From: an uncultured bacterium
GTDB taxonomy: Bacteria > Hydrogenedentota > Hydrogenedentia > Hydrogenedentales > CAILVY01
Direction of reading: 5' to 3'
Assembly: GCA_937951485.1 (NCBI GenBank)
Contig: CALEDJ010000011.1
Span: 1-64,000, forward strand
Length of the DNA: 64,000 bases
A program made the translations under genes and the position numbers. The notes beneath the pieces are model-generated. The model saw only the letters and a program-made list of their open reading frames with translations. It did no database searches and was not told the DNA's origin. The first letter of the stretch is position 1; each line of letters begins with the position of its first letter. Below are positions 54,219 through 62,883 of this stretch, one piece after another.

Positions 54219-54803
54219 ATGGAAACCTTTGTTGACCGCGTCATCCGCCTCTTTGAGGCGATTCATCCGCTGGATTGCGTGTCGCGCGCGGGCTATGTGT
54301 TGCGGGGCGTCCCCGCCCCGGAATCCGTCGCGGCGCACAGCCATTTCGTGGCGCTGCTTACCCTGCTGTTCGTCGAGGAATATCCGGAGCAGTTCCAGCG
54401 CGACCGCGCGCTTGCGATGGCGCTGATTCACGACCTGTCCGAGGCGCGATTGATGGACATCCCCATGCCCAGCGCCGACAAGTATCTGAGCGAAGCGAAG
54501 AACGCGGCGGAACAGGCCATCATCGAAGAACTGCTCCAGGGATTTCCCGCAGCCTTCGCCGATCTGCACCGGGAATTCCTCGAAGCCAACAGCCCGGAGG
54601 CGCGGCTCCTGCGCGGGTTGGACAAGGCCCAGATGATGCTCAAGATTCTCTGCTACGAGCGCGAACACCGGGGGCGGCTCGCGGAGTTTTGGGACAATCC
54701 CAGAAATTTCGAGGACTATGGCGTCGCGCCGGTTTCCGCCCTCTTCGACGCCGTATGCGCCCGCGCGGGCAAACCCCGGCCGCGCGCGACGCCAACTCCC
54801 TGA
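54219..54803 (+). CDS. HD domain phosphohydrolase (YfbR/HDDC2-like)
   Basis: The ATG at 54219 (METFVDRVIRLFEAIHPLD) gives 194 residues; the frame open to 54108 runs through repeats. HD ligands are in place: ESVAAHSHFVALL, ALIHDLSEARLMDIPMPSAD and RGLDKAQMMLKILCYE. Relatives are 5'-deoxynucleotidases acting on dNMPs. It is a plausible nucleotide-pool enzyme; actual activity is not shown. Confidence 0.88.
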   Translation: METFVDRVIRLFEAIHPLDCVSRAGYVLRGVPAPESVAAHSHFVALLTLLFVEEYPEQFQRDRALAMALIHDLSEARLMDIPMPSADKYLSEAKNAAEQAIIEELLQGFPAAFADLHREFLEANSPEARLLRGLDKAQMMLKILCYEREHRGRLAEFWDNPRNFEDYGVAPVSALFDAVCARAGKPRPRATPTP

Positions 54804-54875
54804 GTCATGTTTGGGAATAGGCGCACCGCGCCGTGATGTTCTTCCGCCAGTGAATCAATGTGGGGAAATCGTGTT

Positions 54876-55166
54876 GTGGCAAAAAAGTATCAGAAATCTC
54901 TATGGACCATTTTGGTCTGTGACGGTGATTCGTGCCGGGAACACAAGTCGAAAAAAGTCGCCAAACGCCTCAAAGAGGCCGTGAAGACACATCAACTCGA
55001 GCAGAGCGTAGCCGTCCGCAAGGGCGATTGCATGAAACACTGCAAGCGCGGCCCCATCGTGCGCATCCAACCCGCCAATATCGAATATGAACGCGTCAAA
55101 CCCAAGGAAGCCGCCGCCATCCTCGATGCCCTCCTCGCCCAAATCCCCGAAGCCGCCGATGATTGA
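54876..55166 (+). CDS. Thioredoxin-like [2Fe-2S] ferredoxin
   Basis: The GTG at 54876 with gggga 9 nt upstream is the likely start (96 residues); an ATG at 54858 would add six. The cluster cysteines are in VCDGDSCREH and GDCMKHCKRGP, the C-x4-C ... C-x3-C spacing of thioredoxin-fold 2Fe-2S ferredoxins, also found as NuoE modules and in Shethna-type proteins. It should carry single electrons in the cytosol. Redox partners are not evident. Confidence 0.85.
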   Translation: MAKKYQKSLWTILVCDGDSCREHKSKKVAKRLKEAVKTHQLEQSVAVRKGDCMKHCKRGPIVRIQPANIEYERVKPKEAAAILDALLAQIPEAADD

Positions 55167-55228
55167 CTGTTGCGTTTTCGCATCCGACAAGCGCTTTCGC
55201 GGCAAACCGGAATCCCGAACAGGCATCA

Positions 55229-55237
55229 TGCTATAAT
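55229..55237 (+). promoter_or_regulatory. Extended -10 promoter of mtlD
   Basis: TGC TATAAT (55229-55237) lies 38 nt before the mtlD ATG. No good -35 is present. Identical in nine bases to the VapBC-module promoter. Confidence 0.5.
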
Positions 55238-55275
55238 TCGCCGGACGCAGGGGACCGGAAAGGGCTGAAACAACG

Positions 55276-56454
55276 ATGCGCAAAGCAGTGCATTTCGGCG
55301 CGGGTAATATCGGACGGGGATTTCTCGGTCAATTGTATTTTGAAAGCGGCTACGAGATCGTTTTTGTGGATGTGGTGGACGAGATCGTGACGGCATTGCG
55401 GCAGCGCCGCGAATACCCCATTCGCATCGTAGAGGATAAGGAAGAGACGATCCTGGTCCGGCGGGTGACCGCCGTTCATGGGACAGACCTGGAGGCGGTA
55501 GCCAGGGCGCTTGCCGAGGCCGACCTGGCCTCGACCGCCGTAGGGGTGAACGTTTTGCCGCATATCGCTCCGTCCCTCGCGCGCGGTATTGAGCGCCGTT
55601 TCCGGGACCATGCCGCCCCGCCACTGAACATCATCGTGTGTGAAAACCTGATCAATGCCGGGCCATATCTCCGGGACCGCGTGCTGGAACATCTGGACCC
55701 GGCGTATTTGCCTGATTTTCGCGAAAAAGTGGGCTTTGTCGAAGCCTCCATCGGGCGCATGGTACCCGTCATGACGGCGGCGCAGCGCGCCGACGACCCC
55801 CTCCTGGTCTGTGTCGAGCCGTATTGCGAATTGCCGGTGGACGCCAATGGCTTCAAGGGCCTGATTCCAGAATTGCAGCATATGAAGCCGCTGCCGAATT
55901 TCAGGGCTTATGTCGAGCGGAAACTGTTCGTGCACAATCTCAGCCATGCGGTAACGGCCTATCTCGGCTATCTGCGCGGCCATGAATATATCTGGCAGGC
56001 GATCCGCGACGACCGTGTGCGGGCGGAAGTGGACGCTGCGACGGCGGAGAGTTGCCGCGCCCTCGCCCGGAAACACGGCCTGGATCCGGTGGGCCTTGAC
56101 GCGCACCGCGCTGACCTTATCCGGCGCTACCACAACCGCGCGCTCGGCGACCAGGTCGCCCGTGTCGCCCGCGATCCTCTGCGCAAACTGGGGCCTGACG
56201 ACCGGCTGGCGGGATCGGCAAGGATGTGCATCGAGAACGGGGTGGAACCGGTTCATATCGGGTTTGCAGTCGCCGCCGCAATGCTGTACGATCCCCCCGA
56301 CGACCCCGCCGCACAGGCGTTGCAGCGTCTTCGCAAGACGCAGGGCGTGGAGGGGGTGCTCCACGAGGTCTGCCGTATCGCGCCGGATTCCCCCTTGGGG
56401 ACATTCGTCAAAATGGGGTTACAACGTCTTCAGAGAGAAGGCTGGAAAGCATAA
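55276..56454 (+). CDS. mtlD: Mannitol-1-phosphate 5-dehydrogenase
   Basis: The 392-residue protein starts with the NAD-binding motif FGAGNIGRGFLGQLYFESGY. It continues with the family pattern, including IVCENLINAG, EASIGRMVPVM, EPYCELPVDANGFKG and KLFVHNLSHAVTAYLGY. It oxidises mannitol-1-phosphate to fructose-6-phosphate with NAD+. No mannitol PTS is nearby, so the sugar alcohol source is unclear. The related tagaturonate/fructuronate reductases are the main alternative. The E2 gene starts 8 nt downstream. Confidence 0.88.
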   Translation: MRKAVHFGAGNIGRGFLGQLYFESGYEIVFVDVVDEIVTALRQRREYPIRIVEDKEETILVRRVTAVHGTDLEAVARALAEADLASTAVGVNVLPHIAPSLARGIERRFRDHAAPPLNIIVCENLINAGPYLRDRVLEHLDPAYLPDFREKVGFVEASIGRMVPVMTAAQRADDPLLVCVEPYCELPVDANGFKGLIPELQHMKPLPNFRAYVERKLFVHNLSHAVTAYLGYLRGHEYIWQAIRDDRVRAEVDAATAESCRALARKHGLDPVGLDAHRADLIRRYHNRALGDQVARVARDPLRKLGPDDRLAGSARMCIENGVEPVHIGFAVAAAMLYDPPDDPAAQALQRLRKTQGVEGVLHEVCRIAPDSPLGTFVKMGLQRLQREGWKA

Positions 56455-56462
56455 GGACCGCC

Positions 56463-57791
56463 ATGTACGAAGTGAAAATGCCCAAACTGGGTCAAACCGT
56501 CGAAGAAGCCGAAATTGTCCAGTGGTTGAAGCAGGAAGGCGACATCGTGAATGAAGGGGATGCCCTGTTCACGGTGCAGACGGACAAGGCGGAAATAGAA
56601 TACGAGTCGCCGGCATCCGGCATACTGCGCAAAATCCTTATCGGCGAAGGAATGGAAGTGCCGGTTTTGACCACGGTGGCGTTGATCGGCGCTGCGGATG
56701 AGGCGCTTCCGGACCTCGCGCAATATGGCGCCGCGCCAGCCGCCGCGTCGCTTCCAGCGGAAGCCGCCGCATCGGCATCCGCCCCGGCCGTCCAAGCCGC
56801 CCCTCTCCCATCTCCGGCGACAGCCCCGGCCGCAGGCGGCGTCGCGCCGGTATCGCCGCGCGCGCGCAAAATTGCGACGGAACGCGGCATTGACGCCGCG
56901 ACATTGCGCGGCAGCGGGGTCGGCGGCCGCGTGACGGCGGCCGATGTACTGTCGCACGCGGCCAAATCCGAGAATGTGCGCATCACGCCGACCGCACGCC
57001 GCATGGCGGCAAATGCCGGCATAGACATTACGGCTGTCCCGGGGACCGGCATCGGCGGCAAGATCACGAAAGAGGACATCAGCCGCGCCGCTGCGCAGCC
57101 TGCGGCCCCAGCCCCGGCCCCAGCGCCCGGCGGCGTGACCCGTGTGCCGCTCACCCCCATGCGGCGCATCATCGCCCAGCGTATGAGCGAAAGCAAATAC
57201 AGCGCGCCGCATTATTACATCACCATAGAAGTGGACATGGCCAAGTGCAAGAAATTCCGCGCCGGCTTGACGACATTCAAGGCATCGTTCAACGATCTGG
57301 TGCTCTACGCCACGGCGCGCGCGCTGCGCGAATTTCCGGCGGTCAACGCGCGCTGGGCGGGCGACGCGATTGAGCAGGTCGCCGACATCAACCTCGGCGT
57401 CGCGGTGGCGCTTCCGACGGGGCTTATCGTACCGGTCATCCGCCAGGCCCAGAACATGTCGCTCGAAGGCATCGCCGCCGCGGCAAAGGAACTCGCCACA
57501 AAAGCGCAGACCGGCAAACTGCTCCCCGACGACTACGCCGGAAACACGTTCACTGTATCCAATCTGGGTCCCTACGGCGTGGACCATTTCACCGCTATCA
57601 TCAACCAGCCCGACAGCGCCATCATCGCCATCGGCCAAATCAAGGACCGCGTTGTGGTCATTGACGGCGGCATCCATATCCGGCCGATCATGAAACTGAC
57701 CATCTCCAGTGATCACCGCGTGATTGACGGCGCGCTCGCGGCGCAGTTCATGGCCCGGCTCAGGGAAATCCTCGAAGCCGCGGAGTTTTGA
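56463..57791 (+). CDS. Dihydrolipoamide acyltransferase (E2) of a 2-oxoacid dehydrogenase
   Basis: The ATG at 56463 (MYEVKMPKLGQTVEEAEIVQ) gives 442 residues; the longer frame overlaps mtlD. A lipoyl domain has its lipoyl-lysine at Lys42 (TDKAEIE). Two peripheral-subunit-binding domains follow (about 131-165, SPRARKIATERGID; about 171-210, TPTARRMAANAGID), where one is usual. The catalytic domain ends with His418 and Asp422 in SDHRVIDGA. It transfers acyl groups to CoA. E3 follows downstream, but no E1 gene is in the window. Whether the complex is pyruvate, branched-chain or acetoin type is open. Confidence 0.92.
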   Translation: MYEVKMPKLGQTVEEAEIVQWLKQEGDIVNEGDALFTVQTDKAEIEYESPASGILRKILIGEGMEVPVLTTVALIGAADEALPDLAQYGAAPAAASLPAEAAASASAPAVQAAPLPSPATAPAAGGVAPVSPRARKIATERGIDAATLRGSGVGGRVTAADVLSHAAKSENVRITPTARRMAANAGIDITAVPGTGIGGKITKEDISRAAAQPAAPAPAPAPGGVTRVPLTPMRRIIAQRMSESKYSAPHYYITIEVDMAKCKKFRAGLTTFKASFNDLVLYATARALREFPAVNARWAGDAIEQVADINLGVAVALPTGLIVPVIRQAQNMSLEGIAAAAKELATKAQTGKLLPDDYAGNTFTVSNLGPYGVDHFTAIINQPDSAIIAIGQIKDRVVVIDGGIHIRPIMKLTISSDHRVIDGALAAQFMARLREILEAAEF

Positions 57792-57795
57792 TGGG

Positions 57796-57970
57796 CCTGG
57801 CAAGCATATCATGGGCGGGACGCCCATGCCAGGATAAAAGGCATCGGTGGGTCCCGCTTCGCTGCGCCCACCGCACAGGGTTTGCACCTCGGAGGGGTGC
57901 AGAACAATGGCACGCTGAAACGTGAACACCATGCCCGCTTCTTTGCATCCCGGAGGGGTGCAGAACAATG
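57796..57970. repeat. Hairpin and two 29-bp direct repeats before lpdA
   Basis: A nested hairpin at 57796-57833 (catgggcgggacgcccatg core) could end the E2 transcript. Two copies of tttgca(c/t)c(t/c)cggaggggtg and on through cagaacaatg follow at 57881-57909 and 57942-57970 (two mismatches). Each copy holds a strong ggagggg Shine-Dalgarno nine nt before an ATG. The ATG of the second copy is in frame with lpdA; that of the first meets a stop after three codons. Confidence 0.85.
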
Positions 57971-58018
57971 TCAGTCAAAAAAATGGCGAGATACAACAGA
58001 ATCACGGAGATTGAACTC

Positions 58019-59410
58019 ATGGCTGAATACGATGTTGCGGTGATCGGGGCTGGACCAGGCGGCTATGTTGCGGCGATCCGCTGTGCGCAGCGCGGCGCGA
58101 AGGTGGCGGTGATCGAGCGACGATACCTGGGTGGGGTCTGCCTGAACGTCGGCTGCATCCCCACGAAAACACTGATATACACCGCCGAACTCTACCGAAA
58201 AATGACCCACGCGGAGGACTACGGCCTGAAAATCAAGGACCTGCGCCTCGACATGCCCGCCTTGCTCCAGCGCAAGAACAAGGTTGTGGACATCAACACC
58301 GGCGGCATCGCGGCGTTGTTCAAGGCAAACGGCATCGAGCACATTCACGGCGAAGCGGTGGTCACCGCTCCGGGGCGCATCCGCGTCGGGAAGGAAGAAG
58401 TGGCCGCAAAGAAAATCATCGTCGCCACCGGTGGTCGTCCCGCGCAATTAAAAGGGCTGGAGTTCAACGGAAAAACCATTATCGGCAGCACCCGCGCCCT
58501 GGAACTGACCGAGGTCCCCAAGCGCATCGCCGTGATCGGCGCGGGCGCGCTCGGTGCGGAATTCGCCTGCATCTGGAATGCCTTCGGCGCGGAGGTCACC
58601 CTGATCGAGGCCATGCCCACGGTGCTGCCGAGGGAAGATGAGGAAATCACCAAGCGCATGGAATCCGTCTTCAAGAAACGCGGGATGGACGTGCGCGCCG
58701 GCACCAAGGTGGCCAAGGTCGAACACCGCGACAAGGGCGTGCGTCTGGAGTTGGAGGGCAAAAAAGACGGCAAGGTGGAGGTTGACATGGTGCTGGTGGC
58801 GGTGGGACTGGAGTGCAATTCCGAAGTGGTCACCCAGACACCTTCGCTGGGGATCAAAGTGGGACCGCGCGGCGGGATTCTGGTGAATGAACATCTGGAG
58901 ACTGACGCGCCGGGCATTTACGCCATTGGCGATGTCATTGACAAGACCTGGCTCGCCCACGGCGCGTCCGCCGAGGCGATTGTCGCGGCGACCAACGCCA
59001 CCGGCGGCAATCGGAAAATGGATTACCGTGTGGTGCCCGCGTGCAACTTCACTTCGCCGGAAGTCGCCAGCGTCGGGCTGACGGAAAAGAAGGCGCGTGA
59101 GCAGGGCTATGAGGTCAAAGTGGGACGCTTCATGTACGCGGGCAACGGCCGCGCGCACGCCATCGGCGAGACCGACGGCATGGTCAAGATTGTCGGCGAT
59201 GCGGCCACCGACGAGATTCTCGGCGTGCACATCATGAGCGCCGAGGCCGGGGAAATGATCGCCGCCGCCGCGCTGGCCATGTCCATGGAAGCGACTGTCG
59301 AGGAGATCGTTCATACCATCCACACCCATCCCACGCTCTCCGAAGCCATCCTGGAGGCGGCGGAGGATTACTACGACATGGGCATCCACACCCGGCCAAA
59401 GAAGAAATGA
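58019..59410 (+). CDS. lpdA: Dihydrolipoyl dehydrogenase (E3)
   Basis: The conserved start MAEYDVAVIGAGPGGYVAAI is the ATG at 58019, with cggaga 8 nt upstream. Translation could also begin at 57968 inside the 29-bp repeat and add 17 residues. The 463-residue flavoprotein has FAD-binding GAGPGG, the redox disulfide Cys41/Cys46 (GGVCLNVGCIPTK), NAD-binding VIGAGALGAEFACIW, and the active-site His-Glu in HTHPTLSEAILEA. It reoxidises dihydrolipoamide with NAD+ and is expected to serve the adjacent E2. Confidence 0.96.
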   Translation: MAEYDVAVIGAGPGGYVAAIRCAQRGAKVAVIERRYLGGVCLNVGCIPTKTLIYTAELYRKMTHAEDYGLKIKDLRLDMPALLQRKNKVVDINTGGIAALFKANGIEHIHGEAVVTAPGRIRVGKEEVAAKKIIVATGGRPAQLKGLEFNGKTIIGSTRALELTEVPKRIAVIGAGALGAEFACIWNAFGAEVTLIEAMPTVLPREDEEITKRMESVFKKRGMDVRAGTKVAKVEHRDKGVRLELEGKKDGKVEVDMVLVAVGLECNSEVVTQTPSLGIKVGPRGGILVNEHLETDAPGIYAIGDVIDKTWLAHGASAEAIVAATNATGGNRKMDYRVVPACNFTSPEVASVGLTEKKAREQGYEVKVGRFMYAGNGRAHAIGETDGMVKIVGDAATDEILGVHIMSAEAGEMIAAAALAMSMEATVEEIVHTIHTHPTLSEAILEAAEDYYDMGIHTRPKKK

Positions 59411-59552
59411 TAGCCGTTGCTGATGTGTTGTCAGCGCAGGCAACGCACTCGCGCAAGCCAGTCTCCCTGATTTGAGGGAAGACAGGCGATACGGGTTTCC
59501 TGTAGCCTATACTGATACTGACAGGACATGACGCGAAAGCGAAATCCTTGAA

Positions 59553-61814
59553 ATGAAACTTGTGCACACCAAACGCATCGAAGAGTTGTCATGCGTGGCG
59601 TTGCTGGCGGCGCTGCCGGCGGCAATTGTGCTGTATGGGGCGGTACGGGGCGACCTGCCCATGGCCGTGGAGAGCGTCTTCTTCGATCCCCCCTGGGAAG
59701 AGGCGCGCCCGGCGGGTTTTGCGGATACGGCCACGGCCTACGAACGGATTGAGGCGCACCGTCTCTACCCTTGGCAGCGTTTTCTGCATCATTCCGCGTC
59801 GCAAGGCGAATCCGTTCTGTGGAATCCCCAAGAAGGGTACGGCGCGCCGTTTTTCGCGCTGTGGCGCACCCGCGTGCTCTCTCCCTTCAGTCTGCCGTTG
59901 TATTGGTTCTCCATCGGGCGTGCGTTGTGGGTGTCCGTTTTTCTGAAACTTCTTGTGGCGGGCTGGTGTGCCTATTATGTGGGCCGCCGATTCGGTCTGC
60001 ACGCCGCCGGGGCCTTGTGCATGGCGGTCGCCTATCAACTGAGCGGGCCGGTATTCCTGTGGTCTTCCATGCCGATGTCGGACGTGATGCCGTGGTTCCC
60101 CCTGATGGTGATAAACGCGGAGCGCCTCATGCTTGGCCATGTGCATGCGTGGCCGGGCGCCGCAATCACCACTGCGTTGATGCTGCTGGGCGGTGACCCC
60201 GAAACCGTCTCGGCGGTGTTGCTGTTTATCCTCCTGTATCAGTTGGCGCGGCGTGTGCGCGACAGGGGTTGGACCCATCTGCGCAAAGCGCTCTTCGGAT
60301 TGGCTGTCGGCGGGGTGTTCGGCGTGGGGCTTTGCGCCGTACAGATTCTGCCGTTCATCGAATTCCTGCTTCACGGACGTCTGGACGCCGCCCTGCCCGA
60401 TATCATTGTCCGTCCCACGGACACGGCTGCGCTGGTCGCGCCCGACCTCATTCGCGCAGCGCGCGGCGATGCCGGACCGGCTGTCGCGCTGCTGCACGCG
60501 GGATTGGTGCAGGTGATGCTGATTCCCTTGTGGTTTGCGCTGCGTCCATTCGTGTTCAACGCATTGCGGCGCAGGCTGGAGGCGCTGTTTATGGCCTCGC
60601 TCGCGATGCTGGCCGTGCCGTTGATCGCTGGTCCGTGGTGGGCCATGCTTCCCGGATTGCGGCTCCTGCGCCCCGAGCATTTCCTGGTCACGCACGCCTT
60701 TTCGCTGGCGTTCATGGCGGCGGCCGCCGCTGAAGAATGGAATGAACTTAATCCGGAGGAGTGCAAGGCGACGCTCGTGCGCCTGCTGCTGCTGGTCCCG
60801 GCGGGGTGGGGAATGCTGTTTCTGTTGTCCGCTCTGCCGGTCATTTTCGGCACTGCTGCAACCAAGAGCCTCCTGTTCCACTGGGTGGCTCCGGCGTGCT
60901 TCGCCTTGGCAATCCTGATCGTGCTGGGCATCACGCTGCTGCGTCCCAGCCCCCGGGCCATGGGATATGTCCTCTCCGCCATGACCGCATGCGCATTGCT
61001 CATGGCGCATGCGCCCGCGCGTTCGCGCACGCCGCGGGACCACGTATTTCCTGAGACGCCGTTCGTCCGATCTTTGAAGGACATGGATGCACGGGTGACA
61101 GGAAGCCGATCGCTGGCGGACTGGCCGCTTGCGGGCAATGGGATCGCGCAGGCATTTACGCCGTCGGGCGTCTCTCTAAACCGACACGCCGCGTTTATCG
61201 CCCGCGCCAAAACGGACCCGCTGCTTCTGCGGCTTACCGGCGATCAGGCCGTGCTCTTGACAAAAGAAGATATCCAGGGCGCGTTCGCCTCCCTTCGACC
61301 GGTATTGAACATCCAGCAGGTTTTCCCGACCGGCGCGATTCTGTTCCGTGATTTGGAGGCGCAGCCCCGCGCACGCATGGTCTACGCAGGCCGCCGTGTA
61401 GAACACTTCGATCCCGCGCGTCTGCGCGAGGACGGCCCGCCGCTTCTGGAAAGCGTCACCCTGCCGGAACATGACAATGGCCCGGTGGCTCCCGTCGCCA
61501 TCCGGAAACCCGAATCCAACACCCGCATCGTGATCCAGGTCAGCGAGACGCGCCCCGGTGTGCTCATTCTCGCCGACGCGTGGTATCCGGGATGGCGCGC
61601 CTATGTAAACGGCCATCCGACGCCTGTTTTTCCCGTGGACGGTCTGTTTCGCGGCGTGGAACTCGGCAAAGGCGCGCATGAAGTCGTGCTTTCTTACGAA
61701 CCGGCCTCAAGAAGATGGGGCGGCTACATCAGCCTCGCCGCCGTTCTGGGTGTGCTTCTCGGCGCATACCGCGCCGCACAGCGCCGCAAAGAAGACTTGA
61801 ATGCCTTCTCCTAG
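59553..61814 (+). CDS. YfhO family membrane protein
   Basis: The 753-residue protein has about a dozen membrane helices, GT-C-like in layout, from MKLVHTKRIEELSCVALLAA onward. Early motifs (LWNPQEGYGAPFFALWRTRV, SMPMSDVMPWFPLMVINAER) and the C-terminal periplasmic beta domain (PGVLILADAWYPGWRAYVNG) are characteristic of YfhO. Bacillus YfhO glycosylates lipoteichoic acid; the role here is probably sugar transfer outside the membrane, but the acceptor is unknown. Confidence 0.85.
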   Translation: MKLVHTKRIEELSCVALLAALPAAIVLYGAVRGDLPMAVESVFFDPPWEEARPAGFADTATAYERIEAHRLYPWQRFLHHSASQGESVLWNPQEGYGAPFFALWRTRVLSPFSLPLYWFSIGRALWVSVFLKLLVAGWCAYYVGRRFGLHAAGALCMAVAYQLSGPVFLWSSMPMSDVMPWFPLMVINAERLMLGHVHAWPGAAITTALMLLGGDPETVSAVLLFILLYQLARRVRDRGWTHLRKALFGLAVGGVFGVGLCAVQILPFIEFLLHGRLDAALPDIIVRPTDTAALVAPDLIRAARGDAGPAVALLHAGLVQVMLIPLWFALRPFVFNALRRRLEALFMASLAMLAVPLIAGPWWAMLPGLRLLRPEHFLVTHAFSLAFMAAAAAEEWNELNPEECKATLVRLLLLVPAGWGMLFLLSALPVIFGTAATKSLLFHWVAPACFALAILIVLGITLLRPSPRAMGYVLSAMTACALLMAHAPARSRTPRDHVFPETPFVRSLKDMDARVTGSRSLADWPLAGNGIAQAFTPSGVSLNRHAAFIARAKTDPLLLRLTGDQAVLLTKEDIQGAFASLRPVLNIQQVFPTGAILFRDLEAQPRARMVYAGRRVEHFDPARLREDGPPLLESVTLPEHDNGPVAPVAIRKPESNTRIVIQVSETRPGVLILADAWYPGWRAYVNGHPTPVFPVDGLFRGVELGKGAHEVVLSYEPASRRWGGYISLAAVLGVLLGAYRAAQRRKEDLNAFS

Positions 61815-62201
61815 GCACTGCCCATCGAGGCGAAACGGGATGTATGATGGAATCCCATCTGGTGGTTTGTAGTCGGGTGCCTGCTGTGCGTGCTGCGCCC
61901 CTGGTATGTTATGCTGACAAAAGACGCTGGAAGCGCGGACAACGCGGCGTGAAGCCCTGGTCATAAAACCGCCCGTCGTATCATCCCCAGGCAACCCAGT
62001 ACGCAGAATACAGGCGTTGACTTGACGGAAAAGGGCCGATTAGACTGCGGGACAGAGAGAATGAGTGGGTTCGGTTGCATCTGCGGGAATAGGAAAGCGC
62101 TGCGAACGTGTACATACCCACAGTAAGAATAAACAACGGGCGCATCGCGAAGGGCATGCACGGCGGCGCTCCGGCGGTCGGGATACCATGACAGGAGTTC
62201 G
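61815..62201. other. 387-bp intergenic region with a candidate promoter
   Basis: TTGACT at 62017-62022 and TAGACT at 62041-62046 are 18 bp apart and could drive the lipoprotein gene, with a leader of about 150 nt. No gene or strong repeat was seen. Confidence 0.4.
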
Positions 62202-62879
62202 ATGGCGATGAAAATGTGGAGACACTGGCGAATCCATGCCGGGATGTTGACAATTATGCTGCCTTTGGCAGTGGTCGGCTGCGGTTCGGGAGAATCCCGG
62301 AAAGAAATCAGGGAAGTCCGGGATGCTGCGGCCGGCTCTCCAGCGGCGCCGGTGGGTATCAGCACCGCGGAACGCCTGGGATTGTCGCAGACTGAAGCGC
62401 ATCCGCCGACGATGGGGATGATGGGCATGGCGGGCAGCGAAGCGGCTGCGGCGTTCAAGTGGACAACGCCGGAAGGCTGGGAACGCGCGCCGGACCGCGC
62501 CATGCGGCTTGCGACTTATCTGTCGCATAATGGCACGGTGGAATGCGTGGTGAGCCTGCTTTCCGGCGGAGCCGGCGGCGTGGGGGCCAATCTGAACCGG
62601 TGGCGCGCACAGATGGGCCAGCCGCCGCTCAGCGACGATGCCATTGCCGAATTGCCCACGCTGAATATCCTGGGCCGGAAATCTCCGATGATTGACATCA
62701 GCGGCGATTACACAGGCATGTCGGGCGATTCCGTTCCGGGGCAACGCATGCTGGGGGCAGTGTGCCCGTTGCAGGACCAGGTGCTTTTCATAAAGATGGT
62801 GGGGCCGGAGGCGGCGGTGGCGGCGGAGGTTGATCATTTCCGCGCCTTCTGCAACTCCATCACGCCTGGAAATTCGTGA
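62202..62879 (+). CDS. Putative lipoprotein, unknown function
   Basis: The 225-residue protein has a signal peptide ending in the lipobox VVGC with Cys27, so it should be lipid-anchored. The mature part is mostly beta, with FKWTTPEGWERAPDRAMRLA and SPMIDISGDYTGMSG. It resembles uncharacterised lipoproteins of Planctomycetota and Hydrogenedentota but I cannot name a family. The initiator may be 62202 or the ATG at 62208, which is better spaced from caggag. The resB gene begins 4 nt after its stop, so a link to cytochrome c maturation is possible. Confidence 0.75.
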   Translation: MAMKMWRHWRIHAGMLTIMLPLAVVGCGSGESRKEIREVRDAAAGSPAAPVGISTAERLGLSQTEAHPPTMGMMGMAGSEAAAAFKWTTPEGWERAPDRAMRLATYLSHNGTVECVVSLLSGGAGGVGANLNRWRAQMGQPPLSDDAIAELPTLNILGRKSPMIDISGDYTGMSGDSVPGQRMLGAVCPLQDQVLFIKMVGPEAAVAAEVDHFRAFCNSITPGNS

Positions 62880-62883
62880 TCGT

